This document shows positions 27,237-36,120 of a stretch of DNA of 64,000 nucleotides, piece after piece. This DNA is from an alpha proteobacterium AAP38. Its GTDB lineage: Bacteria; Pseudomonadota; Alphaproteobacteria; Azospirillales; Azospirillaceae. The notes under the pieces are model-generated. The model saw only the letters and a program-made list of their open reading frames with translations, had not been told where the DNA came from and made no database searches. Each line of letters opens with the position of its first letter. Position 1 is the stretch's first letter. The stretch lies in the NCBI GenBank assembly GCA_001296005.1, contig LJHR01000003.1:124001-188000 (forward strand), written 5' to 3'. The position numbers were made by a program, and so were the translations under genes.

Positions 27237-28466
27237 TCACCACCCCACATACCCCATCGCCCACAGCCACCCGATGGCCAGGACGATGGAGGACAGCGTC
27301 ATCGGCACCCCGCATCTGGCATGTTCCCAGAAGCCCAGGGTCACGCCGCTGGCTGCCGCGCGTTCCACCACGATCAGGTTGGCAAGGCTGCCCAGCAGCA
27401 GCAGGTTGCCCGACAGGGTGGACAGGACGGCGAGCGCGTAAAGCGCGCCTTCCGGCGGGCTAGGCCAGACCTGCATCAGCAGCAGTACCGCCGGCACATT
27501 GCCGATGGAATTGCTGGCCGCCAGTGATAGGGGTGCCAGCACCGACAGCCGGTCGATGGGCCAGCCGCTGCTGGCCAGCGCCGCCACCATCTCCCCCGGC
27601 AGGCCGGTGCGGGCCAGGGCCGCTGTCACCACAAACAAGGCCGCGAACAGCACCAGCAGGTGCCAGTCAACCAGCCCCAGCATGCGCCGGCTGGCGAACC
27701 GGCGGCTGATCAGCATGGCGGCGGCCACGGCCAGAACCCCTTCTTCCTGCGGCAGGGGGGTGGCGAAGAAGATCAGCAGCGCCAGGGTGGCCAGCAGCGC
27801 CTTTTTCAGATGCCACAGGTCCAGGTCGGGCGGGGCCAGGGGCAGGGGGCTGGCATCGGCCATTTCCAGCCGCCCGCGCCAGACAAGGGCGACGGTGGCG
27901 AAGACGCAGCCCATGCCCAGCAGGGCCGGTACGCCGCAGGCCGCCAGGAAAGGCCAGAAATCCAGGTGGCCCAGCTGTCCGATCAGGATGTTCTGCGGAT
28001 TGCCGATGATGGTGGCCGCCGATCCAGCATTGGCGGCACCGGCCAGCGCGATCAGATAGGGCCGCGCATCCAGCCCCCGCGCCAGCAGCCCGGCGCAGAG
28101 CAGCGGCGTCATGGCAAAGACCACCACATCATTGGCCAGTACCGCCGACAGCCCACCGCCCACCGCCACCACGAGCGCCAGCAGCGCCACGGGGCTGTAC
28201 GCCGCCTGCGCCAGCCGGACGGCGCACCAGCCATAGAAGCCCGCCAGTTCGAACTGTGCCGACAGGATCATCAGACCCAGCAGGATGAACAGGGTCGGGT
28301 AATCGATGGCCGCACCCAGCGCATCACCCGGCATGGCACCGGCCAGCGCCAGAATGACGGCGCCCAGCAGGGCGATGCCGGTCCGGTCGATCTGCAATCC
28401 GGGGAAGCGGCCCACGGCCATGCCCAGATAGACCAGCACGAAGATGGTGAGGATCAGGATGGTCAT
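27237..28466 (-). CDS. ArsB/NhaD/SLC13-superfamily anion permease
   Basis: 409-residue protein with about 11 hydrophobic helices, of the ion-transporter superfamily that includes ArsB, NhaD and CitM. Typical signatures are LANDVVVFAMTPLLC with GAANAGSAATIIGNPQNILIG in the first half and the mirrored SNSIGNVPAVLLL with GSLANLIVVE in the second, the two inverted-repeat hairpins of the fold. ATG at MTILILTIF is taken; an ATG 63 bases upstream would add a Pro-rich leader. Substrate cannot be told from sequence. The ArsR-type gene starts 144 bases away and diverges, but its partner is an SRPBCC protein, so an arsenite role should not be assumed. Confidence 0.85.
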   Translation of the reverse strand: MTILILTIFVLVYLGMAVGRFPGLQIDRTGIALLGAVILALAGAMPGDALGAAIDYPTLFILLGLMILSAQFELAGFYGWCAVRLAQAAYSPVALLALVVAVGGGLSAVLANDVVVFAMTPLLCAGLLARGLDARPYLIALAGAANAGSAATIIGNPQNILIGQLGHLDFWPFLAACGVPALLGMGCVFATVALVWRGRLEMADASPLPLAPPDLDLWHLKKALLATLALLIFFATPLPQEEGVLAVAAAMLISRRFASRRMLGLVDWHLLVLFAALFVVTAALARTGLPGEMVAALASSGWPIDRLSVLAPLSLAASNSIGNVPAVLLLMQVWPSPPEGALYALAVLSTLSGNLLLLGSLANLIVVERAAASGVTLGFWEHARCGVPMTLSSIVLAIGWLWAMGYVGW

Positions 28467-28547
28467 GGGCGCCGGTGGGGATGGGGAGACTGTCCCCTTG
28501 GCGTACAACGCCGGGACCGACGGGGCCATGGGAATTTCGGTTGGGAA

Positions 28548-28619
28548 AATAGTTAGGTATTTTACAAACTATTCCCTTGCGGCCATGCCTGCGCCCTGAT
28601 AGTTAGGTTTATGCCTAAC
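28548..28619. promoter_or_regulatory. ArsR-type operator cluster
   Basis: AATAGTT (28548-28554) and AACTATT (28567-28573) form one inverted repeat. GTTAGG (28602-28607) and CCTAAC (28614-28619) form a second across the arsR start codon. ATAGTTAGGT occurs twice, exactly 50 bp apart (28549, 28599). This suits autoregulation by the downstream ArsR-family protein. Confidence 0.6.
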
Positions 28620-28985
28620 ATTCAAACCGACCCGATACAGCTTGACCGCATGTTCCACGCCCTGGCCGATCCGTCGCGCCGCGCGGTGCTGGAACGGCTG
28701 GCCGAAGGGCCGGCCAGTGTGGGGGAGCTGGCAAAGCCGCTGCCCATGGCCCTGCCCAGCCTGATGCAGCATCTGCGGCTGCTGGAGGATTGCGGCCTGA
28801 TCCAGACGGAAAAGGTGGGGCGTGTCCGCACCTGCCGGCTTCAGCCCCACGCGATGGATGCGGCGGGGGAATGGATTGCGCGGCAGCGGGCCGTCTGGGA
28901 GGCCCGGTTCGACCGGCTGGACGCCTATTTGCAGATATTGAAGCAACAGGAGGAAGCGACCGATGACGACCCCACCGCCCGCTGA
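28611..28985 (+). CDS. ArsR-family transcriptional regulator
   Basis: 124-residue winged-helix repressor: FHALADPSRRAVLERLAEGPASVGELA then LPSLMQHLRLLEDCGLIQTEKVGRVRTCRL. The metal-sensing ELCVCD cysteines of true ArsR are absent; this is the subgroup (ALADPSRR, MQHLRLLE) that pairs with SRPBCC/AHSA1 genes. The ATG lies inside an inverted repeat, and the gene overlaps the next one by 23 bases. Ligand unknown. Confidence 0.92.
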   Translation: MPNIQTDPIQLDRMFHALADPSRRAVLERLAEGPASVGELAKPLPMALPSLMQHLRLLEDCGLIQTEKVGRVRTCRLQPHAMDAAGEWIARQRAVWEARFDRLDAYLQILKQQEEATDDDPTAR

Positions 28986-29880
28986 CCGCAGCATGGTGAT
29001 CACCCGTACCCTGAACGCGCCGCGCCCGATGGTGTGGAAGGTGCTGACCGACCCGAAGCATATCCCCCTGTTCTGGGGCCCCAACGGCTTCTCCACCACG
29101 GTGCACGAGATGGATGTGCGACCGGGCGGTACCTGGCGCTACACGATGCATGGATGGGGTCAGGATTTCGAGAACTGGATCCGCTATCGCAAGGTCGAGG
29201 CGCCGGCCCTGCTGGAGTATGAGCATGGCGGCGACGATCCCGACCATTGCCTGTTCGATGCCTCCATCCGATTGGAGGAGGTGGGGGCGGACAAGACCAG
29301 GGTGACCCTGACCATGGTCTGCCCCACCGTGGAGTCGCTGGAGGAAAAGCGCAAGTTCGGGGCGGAGGCCGGCGGCCATCAGACGCTGGAGCGGCTGGAA
29401 CGTCAGGTGCTGGTCGCCGACCGCGATCTGGGGATCACGCGCATCCTGGATGTGCCGCGCGATCTGGTCTGGAAGGCCTGGACCAGCCCGGAACATCTGA
29501 AGCAATGGTGGTGCCCGCGCCCCTGGCAGACGGTGGAGGTCCGCATGGACCTGCGGCCCGGCGGGGAATTCTATACCCGCATGGAGGGGCCGGATGGCGG
29601 CGTGTCGGACAATCCCGGCATCTTCCTGCTGATCGAAGAGGGCAAGCGCCTGGTCTTCACCAATATGATGGCGCCGGAATTCCGGCCCGTGACGCCGGGC
29701 TTCGTCGCCTTCACCGCCGACATCACCTTTGAGGATCATCTGGGTGGCACACGCTATACCGCGCGCGCCATGCACCAGACGCCCGAGGGTGCGGCCAGCC
29801 ATGCCGAGATGGGCTTCTATGATGGCTGGTCGACCGTGGTGGATCAGCTTTTGGAGGCGGCGAAGAGCTGGAAACTGTAA
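28963..29880 (+). CDS. Tandem SRPBCC (AHSA1/START-like) domain protein
   Basis: 305-residue protein made of two SRPBCC domains. The first runs from residues ~10-150 (ITRTLNAPRPMVWKVLTDPKHIPLFWGP ... GGTWRYTMHG). The second covers ~155-303 (ITRILDVPRDLVWKAWTSPEHLKQWWCP ... GGEFYTRM ... GFYDGWSTVVDQL). Each has its own helix-grip start and glycine-turn strand, so the gene looks like an internal duplication or fusion of the usual single-domain (~150 residue) protein. Overlap with the ArsR gene implies coupling. Such proteins bind hydrophobic ligands; the ligand here is unknown. Confidence 0.9.
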   Translation: MTTPPPADRSMVITRTLNAPRPMVWKVLTDPKHIPLFWGPNGFSTTVHEMDVRPGGTWRYTMHGWGQDFENWIRYRKVEAPALLEYEHGGDDPDHCLFDASIRLEEVGADKTRVTLTMVCPTVESLEEKRKFGAEAGGHQTLERLERQVLVADRDLGITRILDVPRDLVWKAWTSPEHLKQWWCPRPWQTVEVRMDLRPGGEFYTRMEGPDGGVSDNPGIFLLIEEGKRLVFTNMMAPEFRPVTPGFVAFTADITFEDHLGGTRYTARAMHQTPEGAASHAEMGFYDGWSTVVDQLLEAAKSWKL

Positions 29881-29883
29881 GGT

Positions 29884-30744
29884 TTAAGCCGCCACCACGA
29901 TCCCGTCGACCGCCGGCAGGTTCAGCATGTCCAGCGTCACCCCCTCGCGCGCGGCAAAGGCGCCGGGGAAACGCTGGGCGGCCTCCCGCTCGATGGCGGC
30001 CATGGCCGTATCATCATGGTCGGGGTCGTGGTGGAACAGGCACAGGCGCTTGGCACCCGCCGCCTCCATCAGCTTCACGCCCTCGTTCCAGGTCGAATGG
30101 CCCCAGCCGACGCGGGTGGCGTATTCCGCCTCCGTGTAGGTCGTGTCATAGACGACGACGTCCGCGCCCTCGATCAGGCGCAAGATATTCTGGTCCAGCT
30201 GCCCCGGCACATGTTCGGTGTCGGTGACATAGCAGAAGGACTTGCCCGCATATTCGATGCGATAGCCAACGGCCCCACCGGGATGGTTCAGCTCACCCGT
30301 CTTCACCACCAGGCCGGGGGCGAGGTCCAGCTGGTCACCGGCATGCAGGTTCTGAAAGCCGATCTTGGCGCGCATGGTGGTCAGCGGCACCGGGAACAGC
30401 GGCTTTTCCATGCAGGTGGTCAGCACCTCCCCGATGCAGGAACAGCCCGACAGGTCGCGGGCAAAGATATCCAGGCTGAAATCCGGGACATAGCCGGGTT
30501 CGAAGAAGGGGAAGCCGTTGATATGGTCCCAATGGGCGTGGCTGAGCAGCAGGGTGGCGTTGCGGATATTGTCGCGCAGGAAATGCTTGCCCATCGGGCG
30601 CAGGCCCGTGCCGGCATCCAGCACCAGCGTGCGGCCACCCACGGTGACCTCGATGCAGCTGGTATTGCCGCCATAGGTCAGATGCGAGGCGAAGGCACAG
30701 GGGAAGGTCCCGCGCACGCCCCAGAACTTAACCTTGAACTCCAT
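29884..30744 (-). CDS. Metallo-beta-lactamase-fold hydrolase
   Basis: 286-residue MBL-fold protein with the metal motif SHAHWDHINGFPFF (HxHxDH), upstream GGNTSCIEV and LDAGTGLRPMG, a later histidine in LNHPGGAVGYRIE, DTTYTEAEY, and LFHHDPDHDD. This is the RNase Z/PhnP-like subgroup fused in other bacteria to response regulators or cyclic-nucleotide-phosphodiesterase relatives. ATG at MEFKVKFWG has AGGGG upstream. A strong stem GGCCGGGC/GCCCGGCC (30758-30776) sits in its leader. Substrate unknown. Confidence 0.87.
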   Translation of the reverse strand: MEFKVKFWGVRGTFPCAFASHLTYGGNTSCIEVTVGGRTLVLDAGTGLRPMGKHFLRDNIRNATLLLSHAHWDHINGFPFFEPGYVPDFSLDIFARDLSGCSCIGEVLTTCMEKPLFPVPLTTMRAKIGFQNLHAGDQLDLAPGLVVKTGELNHPGGAVGYRIEYAGKSFCYVTDTEHVPGQLDQNILRLIEGADVVVYDTTYTEAEYATRVGWGHSTWNEGVKLMEAAGAKRLCLFHHDPDHDDTAMAAIEREAAQRFPGAFAAREGVTLDMLNLPAVDGIVVAA

Positions 30745-30940
30745 GACACGCCCCTGGGGCCGGGCGATGCCCGGCCGATTGCCCCCGGTTACCAGCGGAC
30801 ACATTCCGCCAGACGCCCCGAAGGTTCCACAAAAATAAATGCGACCGTGCCGATGTTCCTGTGACGAGGCACACAGGCGCAGTCACGAATCTGTCATGGC
30901 GGGCGTGCATCGGGATAGGTTGGAAAGCGCTGTGGCAATA

Positions 30941-31855
30941 TTACCGCCGGATGCGGTGGTCCAGGCGCTCATCCTCCAGGCCGGCCGGTTCCTGATGGAT
31001 GGCGAATTCGGCACTGGGGAAGGCGGCGCGCAACTCCCGCTCGATCTCGTCGGTGATGTCGTGCGCTTGGGCCAGCGTCAAATGCGGGTCCAGTTCCAGA
31101 TGGAATTCGATATGCTGGCCAATGCCGGTGGACCGGGTGCGCAGATCATGGATGCCGCGAGTCTGATGGTGGGCGCGGACCACTTCCTTCACGCGTGCCC
31201 GGTCGCCATCGGGCAATTCGCGATCCATCAGCACGCCCAGCGCGTCGCGCACGATACGGCTGGCACCCCAGACCAGGAAGGCGGCGATGCCGAGCGCGAA
31301 GATCGGGTCCCAATAGGGCCAGCCGGTCCATGCCGTCAGGCCCAGCGCCGCGATGACAGCAGAATTCATCAGCAGATCGCCGCTGTAATGCATGCTGTCG
31401 GCAGCAATCGCCATGGATTTCGTACGCCGGATCACCCAGCGCTGCACCAGCAGCAGCAGGCCCGTCATCACGATGGCGAAAACCATGGTGGCGATGCCCA
31501 GTTCGGCATTCTCCACCGGACGCGGCTCCGCCAGCCGGCCTACACCTTCATAGCCCAGGAACACGCCTGAACCGGCCACGAACGCCGCCTGGGCCAGGGC
31601 CGCCAGCGGTTCGGCCTTGCCACGACCGAACCGGTGTTTGCTGTCGGGCGGCTGCAACGCCTGCGCCACCCCCAGCAGGGTGACAACGGACGCCAGCAGA
31701 TCGACCGAACTGTCCATTAGCGAGGACAGGATGGCGACCGCCCCCGTGGCCATGTAGGAGGCCAGCTTGGCCGCGATCAGGATCAGGGCAACGGTCACAC
31801 TGGCATAGGTTGCCCACCGCCTGTACCGATCCGCCGCCGCTGCCGTTATCGTCAC
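30941..31855 (-). CDS. fieF: Cation diffusion facilitator (FieF-like metal exporter)
   Basis: 304-residue CDF transporter that exports divalent cations (Zn, Fe, Cd) by proton antiport. Membrane helices I-VI are visible, with LSSLMDSSVDL in helix II and MHYSGDLLMNSAV in helix V; these DxxxD and HxxxD motifs match the FieF zinc site. KHRFGRGKAEPLAAL follows helix II, and a cytosolic ferredoxin-like C-terminal domain carries FHLELDPHLTLAQAHDI. GTG start with AGGTG upstream. It is 15 bases upstream of, and may be co-transcribed after, pdxH. Confidence 0.92.
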   Translation of the reverse strand: MTITAAAADRYRRWATYASVTVALILIAAKLASYMATGAVAILSSLMDSSVDLLASVVTLLGVAQALQPPDSKHRFGRGKAEPLAALAQAAFVAGSGVFLGYEGVGRLAEPRPVENAELGIATMVFAIVMTGLLLLVQRWVIRRTKSMAIAADSMHYSGDLLMNSAVIAALGLTAWTGWPYWDPIFALGIAAFLVWGASRIVRDALGVLMDRELPDGDRARVKEVVRAHHQTRGIHDLRTRSTGIGQHIEFHLELDPHLTLAQAHDITDEIERELRAAFPSAEFAIHQEPAGLEDERLDHRIRR

Positions 31856-31870
31856 CGCACACCTGTCACA

Positions 31871-32464
31871 TCAGGGGTAAAGCCGGCCCTTTTTCCATTC
31901 CCCCTCACCCTCGCGGGTGAACAGGATACGGTCATGCAGCCGGTATTCGCGATCCTGCCAGAATTCAATGCGGTCGGGAACGACGCGGAAGCCGGTCCAG
32001 TGCGGGGGGCGCGGCACTTCGCCGCCATCGAACCGCGCCTCGGTATCGGCCACGGCCTGCTCCAGGGTGGCGCGGCTGTCGAGCGGGCGCGACTGCTGGC
32101 TGGCCCAGGCGCCGATGCGGCTGCCGCGTGGGCGGCTGGCGAAATAGGCGTCGGCCTCTGCGTCCGTCACCCGCTCCACCGGCCCTTCGATCCGCACCTG
32201 ACGGCGCAGCGACTTCCAATGGAAGGTCAGGGCGGCGAAATGGGTGGCGTCCAACTGGTCGCCCTTGCGGCTCTGCGTATTGGTGTAGAAGGTGAAACCC
32301 CGGTCATCCAGGCCCTTCAGCAGCAGGATGCGCACCGACGGGCGGCCATCGGCGCCGACGGTGGCCACCGACATGGCGTTGGGATCATTGATCTCCGCCG
32401 TCTCGGCCTCGGCGAACCACGCCCGGAACTGCGCGAAAGGGTCGGTGGCGTTTTCCAGCGTCAT
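31871..32464 (-). CDS. pdxH: Pyridoxine/pyridoxamine 5'-phosphate oxidase
   Basis: 197-residue FMN enzyme of the last step of PLP synthesis. Motifs: [61 protein letters not shown] and the C-terminal [13 protein letters not shown] with GRLYP at the end. The ATG opening [10 protein letters not shown] is chosen; the frame stays open far upstream but does not resemble PdxH. Length is slightly shorter than E. coli PdxH (218). It is divergent from the lipoprotein gene. Confidence 0.95.
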   Translation of the reverse strand: MTLENATDPFAQFRAWFAEAETAEINDPNAMSVATVGADGRPSVRILLLKGLDDRGFTFYTNTQSRKGDQLDATHFAALTFHWKSLRRQVRIEGPVERVTDAEADAYFASRPRGSRIGAWASQQSRPLDSRATLEQAVADTEARFDGGEVPRPPHWTGFRVVPDRIEFWQDREYRLHDRILFTREGEGEWKKGRLYP

Positions 32465-32623
32465 GGCTTGATCTTCGTCATAGTTGCGCCTGAATTCATC
32501 ACGAAGATAAGGAGCATGGGTTGTTTGTCCATGCCGTCCCCCGCATGGCACCCGTCCGCAGGCGGAAACGCCCGATGGCGAATGGTTCGGGGGCAAAGCA
32601 TGATCCGAGAAAGGTTCTGAAAA

Positions 32624-33094
32624 ATGATTCGCAAGATCGTTGTCGCCACCGCCCTGGTGGCCCTGCTGGCCGGGTGTCAGACCACGGGCGGCAACAAGCA
32701 GACCGGTGGCGCCGTGATCGGCGGCCTGATGGGCGGTCTGGCCGGCAGCCAGATCGGTGGCGGTTCGGGCAAGCTGTGGGCGACCGGCGCCGGTGCGGTG
32801 CTGGGTGCGCTGATCGGTTCGGAAGTGGGCGCCTCGCTGGACAAGGCTGACCGCGCCGCCCTGGAACGCAACACCTACGCGTCCTTCAACGCGCCGCTGA
32901 ACCAACCCATCGTCTGGGATAACCCCAATAACAGCAACCGCGTCATCGTGACGCCCACCCAGGAAGGCCGTCAGGCCGGCACCAACGCCTATTGTCGCGA
33001 ATACCAGCAGACGATCATCGTCGGTGGCCGCAGTGAACAGGCCTATGGCCGCGCCTGTCAGCAGCCGGACGGTTCCTGGAAGATCGTCAGCTGA
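32624..33094 (+). CDS. Glycine-zipper outer-membrane lipoprotein (17 kDa antigen-like)
   Basis: 156-residue lipoprotein: signal peptide ending in the lipobox LLAGC (~residues 15-19). A glycine-zipper region ([20 protein letters not shown] and [15 protein letters not shown]) is followed by a soluble C-terminus with CREYQQTI and [12 protein letters not shown], as in the Rickettsia 17-kDa surface antigen/SlyB-like family. AGAAAGG precedes the ATG. It is a single gene with its own terminator. Probable role in envelope integrity. Confidence 0.9.
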   Translation: MIRKIVVATALVALLAGCQTTGGNKQTGGAVIGGLMGGLAGSQIGGGSGKLWATGAGAVLGALIGSEVGASLDKADRAALERNTYASFNAPLNQPIVWDNPNNSNRVIVTPTQEGRQAGTNAYCREYQQTIIVGGRSEQAYGRACQQPDGSWKIVS

Positions 33095-33123
33095 CGATCG
33101 CCCAATCGGCAGGACAAATGATC

Positions 33124-33162
33124 ACCCCGCGTCAGGGTCTACCCCCTGGCGCGGGGTTTTTT
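33124..33162 (+). terminator. Intrinsic terminator of the lipoprotein gene
   Basis: ACCCCGCGTCAGGG (33124-33137) pairs with CCCTGGCGCGGGGT (33144-33157) with one mismatch and is followed by a run of six T (33157-33162). Confidence 0.92.
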
Positions 33163-33261
33163 ATACGCATGCGCTGGCCGCTTCCTGTCGGCCATGCTTG
33201 ACCGGGGGCCGATGGGGCGTAGGATGCGGCAGGTTTTCACTTTTTCTGCCTGCTGGTGACC

Positions 33262-34236
33262 ATGCGCGATCCCTACCTTGTCCTCGGCCTGACGCGGAGT
33301 GCCTCTGCCGATGACATCAAGCAGGCCTTTCGCGGATTGGCCAAGCAGTTCCATCCGGACCTCAATCCCGGTCGCCCTGACATTGAACAGAAGTTCAAGG
33401 AGGTCAACGCCGCCTATTCCCTACTGTCCGATCCGGACAAGCGGGCGCGGTTCGACAAGGGCGAGATCGATGCCAGCGGCGCCGAACGGCCCGACCGCAC
33501 CTTCCGCCGCGCCTGGGGCGCGGGGCCGGGTACGGGACGTGGGGCTGGATTCGGTGCGCGCGGTCCCGGCGGCGGGGCCAAGCCGGGTGCCGGTGGCGCC
33601 GGTGCGGGCGACGATCCCTTTGCCGATGATCTCTTCAACGATATTTTCGGGGCGACCAAGCGGCGCTATTCCGCCGGCTCCGGTGCCGGCGTCAAGGCCA
33701 AGGGCAGCGACGTCAATTATTCGGTCAGCGTCAGCTTTGCCGATGCCTGCCTGGGTGCCAAGCGCCGGCTGACCCTGTCCACGGGCAAGACCATCGATGT
33801 CAACATCCCGCCCGGTACGCGCGATCAGACCAAGCTGCGCCTGAAGGGGCAGGGTCTGGCGGGGCTGGGCGGTGCCGGGGCCGGCGACGCGATTGTCGAG
33901 GTGCTGGTGGACCCCCACCCGCTATTCACCCGCAAGGATGACGACATCCATCTGGATGTGCCGGTGACGTTGCAGGAAGCGGTCCTGGGGGCGGCCATCA
34001 AGGTGCCGACCCTGGACGGGCAGGTGGCCGTGAAGGTGCCCGCCGGCGCCAATAGCGGCACGATCCTGCGCCTGAAGGGCAAGGGCATCCCCAATGCCGA
34101 CCGCAAGGTCACGGGCGACCTTTATGTGAAGCTGATGGTGATGCTGCCGGAAAAGCCGGATGCCGAGCTGTCCAGCTTCATCGAGCGCTGGTCCAAGGGC
34201 AAGGATTACGACGTGCGGCGCAAGCTGGGGGTGTGA
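33262..34236 (+). CDS. J-domain co-chaperone (DnaJ/CbpA class)
   Basis: 324-residue class B J-protein. J-domain at residues 1-70 with the HPD motif in KQFHPDLNPG and YSLLSDPDKRARFD. A long Gly/Ala/Arg-rich linker (~75-130) with a DDPFADDLFNDIFG patch follows, then two DnaJ C-terminal beta domains (VSFADACLGAKRRLTLSTGK and VPVTLQEAVLGAAIKVPTLDG). There is no zinc finger. It would recruit DnaK/Hsp70. ATG at MRDPYLVLG; a GTG two codons earlier is possible. dnaK is not in the window. Confidence 0.9.
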   Translation: MRDPYLVLGLTRSASADDIKQAFRGLAKQFHPDLNPGRPDIEQKFKEVNAAYSLLSDPDKRARFDKGEIDASGAERPDRTFRRAWGAGPGTGRGAGFGARGPGGGAKPGAGGAGAGDDPFADDLFNDIFGATKRRYSAGSGAGVKAKGSDVNYSVSVSFADACLGAKRRLTLSTGKTIDVNIPPGTRDQTKLRLKGQGLAGLGGAGAGDAIVEVLVDPHPLFTRKDDDIHLDVPVTLQEAVLGAAIKVPTLDGQVAVKVPAGANSGTILRLKGKGIPNADRKVTGDLYVKLMVMLPEKPDAELSSFIERWSKGKDYDVRRKLGV

Positions 34237-34259
34237 TCCCCCCAGTTGCGTTTACGGTG

Positions 34260-34499
34260 TTACTTTTTATCGTCCTTGGCCTTTTCCACGGCATCATCCG
34301 CCTTGTCGCGCAGGTCCTTCACGGCTTCGCCGGCCTTGTCGCGGGCGTCTTCCAGCTTGTCGCCGGTCTTTTCGGCGGCATCGTCGATCTTCTCACCCGC
34401 CCGTTCGGCCGGGCCCTTCTTGTCGCAGGCCGTCAGGGCCAGGGGGGCTGCCAGAAGCATGACGGCCAGGGTGCCCTGGCGCAGAAGGTTCATCCGCAT
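34260..34499 (-). CDS. Small helical lipoprotein
   Basis: 79-residue lipoprotein: signal peptide with lipobox LTAC (~residue 25), then an amphipathic, repeat-like helix with about 11-residue periodicity (KIDDAAEKTGDKLEDARDKAGEAVKDL in parts), reminiscent of LEA/ColE-type stress lipoproteins. GGAGAGAG stands ahead of the first ATG of MRMNLLRQ. Convergent with the J-protein. Its leader carries GACCACCC/GGGTGGTC (34528-34548) and a G/C-run stem (34565-34598). Function not known. Confidence 0.75.
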   Translation of the reverse strand: MRMNLLRQGTLAVMLLAAPLALTACDKKGPAERAGEKIDDAAEKTGDKLEDARDKAGEAVKDLRDKADDAVEKAKDDKK

Positions 34500-34656
34500 G
34501 ATCTCTCTCCATCCATTTGTGTCTTTCGACCACCCCTGACGGGTGGTCTTCGGCGATAGAACAGCCAAAGGGGGCGGAAGGTTCCCGCCCCCCCTTGGCG
34601 TTGGCCTGCCGCGATCTAGCTCCTGTTGCCCCTAAAGGACAGGACGGAACAGCGTT

Positions 34657-35385
34657 ATGGCATCCCCCATCATCATTATTGGTGCGACCGGCGGCACCGG
34701 TCAGGCCCTGGCCCGGCGGTTGGCGGCCAAGGGCCATGCCCTGCATCTGGTGGCGCGCGATGCGGTGCGGGTGGAGGATCTGGCCCAGAACCTGGGCGCC
34801 ACCCATGCCGTCGCCGATGTGATGGCAGAGGATGCGCTGGCCGATGCGGTGGCGCTGGGCGACCGGGGTGAAGGCATCGCGGGTCTGGCCTATTGCGTCG
34901 GCTCCATCGTCATCAAGCCCTTGAAGGCGACCCGTAGTGCTGATTTCCTGACAGCCTTCAACCTGAACCTGCTGGGTGCGGCCACGGCCCTGCGCGCGGC
35001 GGAAAAGGGGTTGAAGGCGGCCAAGGGGGCGGTCGTGCTGTTCTCAACCGTCGCCGTCGAACAGGGCTTTACCAACCATGCCGTTATTGCGGCGGCCAAG
35101 GGGGCGGTGGCGGGCCTGGGCCGGGCCATGGCGGCGGAATGGGCACCGCATGTGCGCGTGAATGTCATCGCTCCGTCTTTGACCCGCACGCCGCTGGCGG
35201 CACCGCTGCTGTCCTCCGAACAGATGGCGCAGGGGATTGCCGCCATGCACCCGCTGGCAAGGCTGGGGGAGGCCGATGATCTGGCTGCCATGGCAGATTT
35301 TTTGCTGTCCGCCGATGCCGGATGGATCACAGGGCAGGTTCTGGCCGTTGATGGGGGACGTAGTACACTTCGCACCAAGGGATAG
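34657..35385 (+). CDS. Atypical short-chain dehydrogenase/reductase lacking the catalytic Tyr
   Basis: 242-residue SDR fold: dinucleotide loop IIGATGGTGQALARRL (GxxGxxG), AYCVGSI in place of the NNAG strand, STVAVEQGF, and PSLTRTPL. At the YxxxK position the sequence is IAAAK, so the lysine remains but the tyrosine is replaced, within the HAVIAAAKGAVAGL block seen in a known divergent SDR clade. It may therefore use a different mechanism or be a binding protein. First gene of an apparent operon that includes a photolyase; the next gene is 9 bases away. Confidence 0.85.
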   Translation: MASPIIIIGATGGTGQALARRLAAKGHALHLVARDAVRVEDLAQNLGATHAVADVMAEDALADAVALGDRGEGIAGLAYCVGSIVIKPLKATRSADFLTAFNLNLLGAATALRAAEKGLKAAKGAVVLFSTVAVEQGFTNHAVIAAAKGAVAGLGRAMAAEWAPHVRVNVIAPSLTRTPLAAPLLSSEQMAQGIAAMHPLARLGEADDLAAMADFLLSADAGWITGQVLAVDGGRSTLRTKG

Positions 35386-35394
35386 GAGACGAAC

Positions 35395-36120
35395 ATGCAT
35401 CGCCGCCACCTGATCCTCTCATGCCCGCTGGCGCTGGGCCTTGGCCTGATCCTGCCGCGCCGGTCGGCGGGATTCATCCTTCCGGAAACGGATGCCGTTT
35501 CCTTTTCCGTGTTCCGCAAGAATGACAGCCCTATGGGCTTTCACCGGATGCGCTTCACGCGCGACGGTGACCGGCTGATCATGGAAAAGGAAATCAGTCT
35601 GGAGGTGACGCTGGCCTTCGTCACCGCCTATCGCTACCGCCACCGCAACCGGGAGGTCTGGGAGGCGGGGCGGCTGATCGAGATTGAAACCCGCACCGAT
35701 GATGACGGCGACGATTACTGGCTGCGCGCCAAGGCGGGGCCGGACGGGCTGATGGTCGAAGGCAGCGGGGGGGCCTATGTGGCCCCCGCCGACATCATCC
35801 CCACCAGCTATTGGAACAACGCCATCACCGGCGCGACCCAGCTTCTGGACACGCAACGCGGCCTGATCATGGATGTGCGGATGGAGGATAGGGGACCGGA
35901 GGTGTTGGACACGCAATCCGGCCCGACGCGGGCGCATCGCCACACCATCAACATCCTGACCAACCCGCCCGGCAAGACCAACCAGATCGACCTCTGGTAC
36001 GATGATACCGGCCAATGGGTGGGGCTGGCGTTTGAGGCGAAGGGACAGAAAATCACCTATATCCTGGATAGCGTTCCGGTGCCGCCGCAGCCTGCCCCGC
36101 AATCGGCCTCCACCCCATGA
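35395..36120 (+). CDS. DUF6134 exported protein
   Basis: 241-residue protein with a basic HRRHLIL signal-like start and a hydrophobic core (residues ~7-20). A beta-rich domain follows: VSFSVFRKNDSPMGFHRMRF, EKEISLEVTLAFVTAYRYRH and SYWNNAITGATQLLDTQRG, the DUF6134/DUF3108-like pattern of a periplasmic beta-barrel lipid-binding fold. AGGAGACG precedes the ATG. Its TGA overlaps the ATG of the photolyase (ATGA). Such genes recur in photolyase operons of alphaproteobacteria, but function is unknown. Confidence 0.78.
   Translation: MHRRHLILSCPLALGLGLILPRRSAGFILPETDAVSFSVFRKNDSPMGFHRMRFTRDGDRLIMEKEISLEVTLAFVTAYRYRHRNREVWEAGRLIEIETRTDDDGDDYWLRAKAGPDGLMVEGSGGAYVAPADIIPTSYWNNAITGATQLLDTQRGLIMDVRMEDRGPEVLDTQSGPTRAHRHTINILTNPPGKTNQIDLWYDDTGQWVGLAFEAKGQKITYILDSVPVPPQPAPQSASTP

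Noticed and set aside
28466-28529. Longer permease start at 28529
   Set aside because: Would add a Pro/Ser-rich stretch with no ribosome-binding site; the internal ATG opens directly into the first membrane helix.
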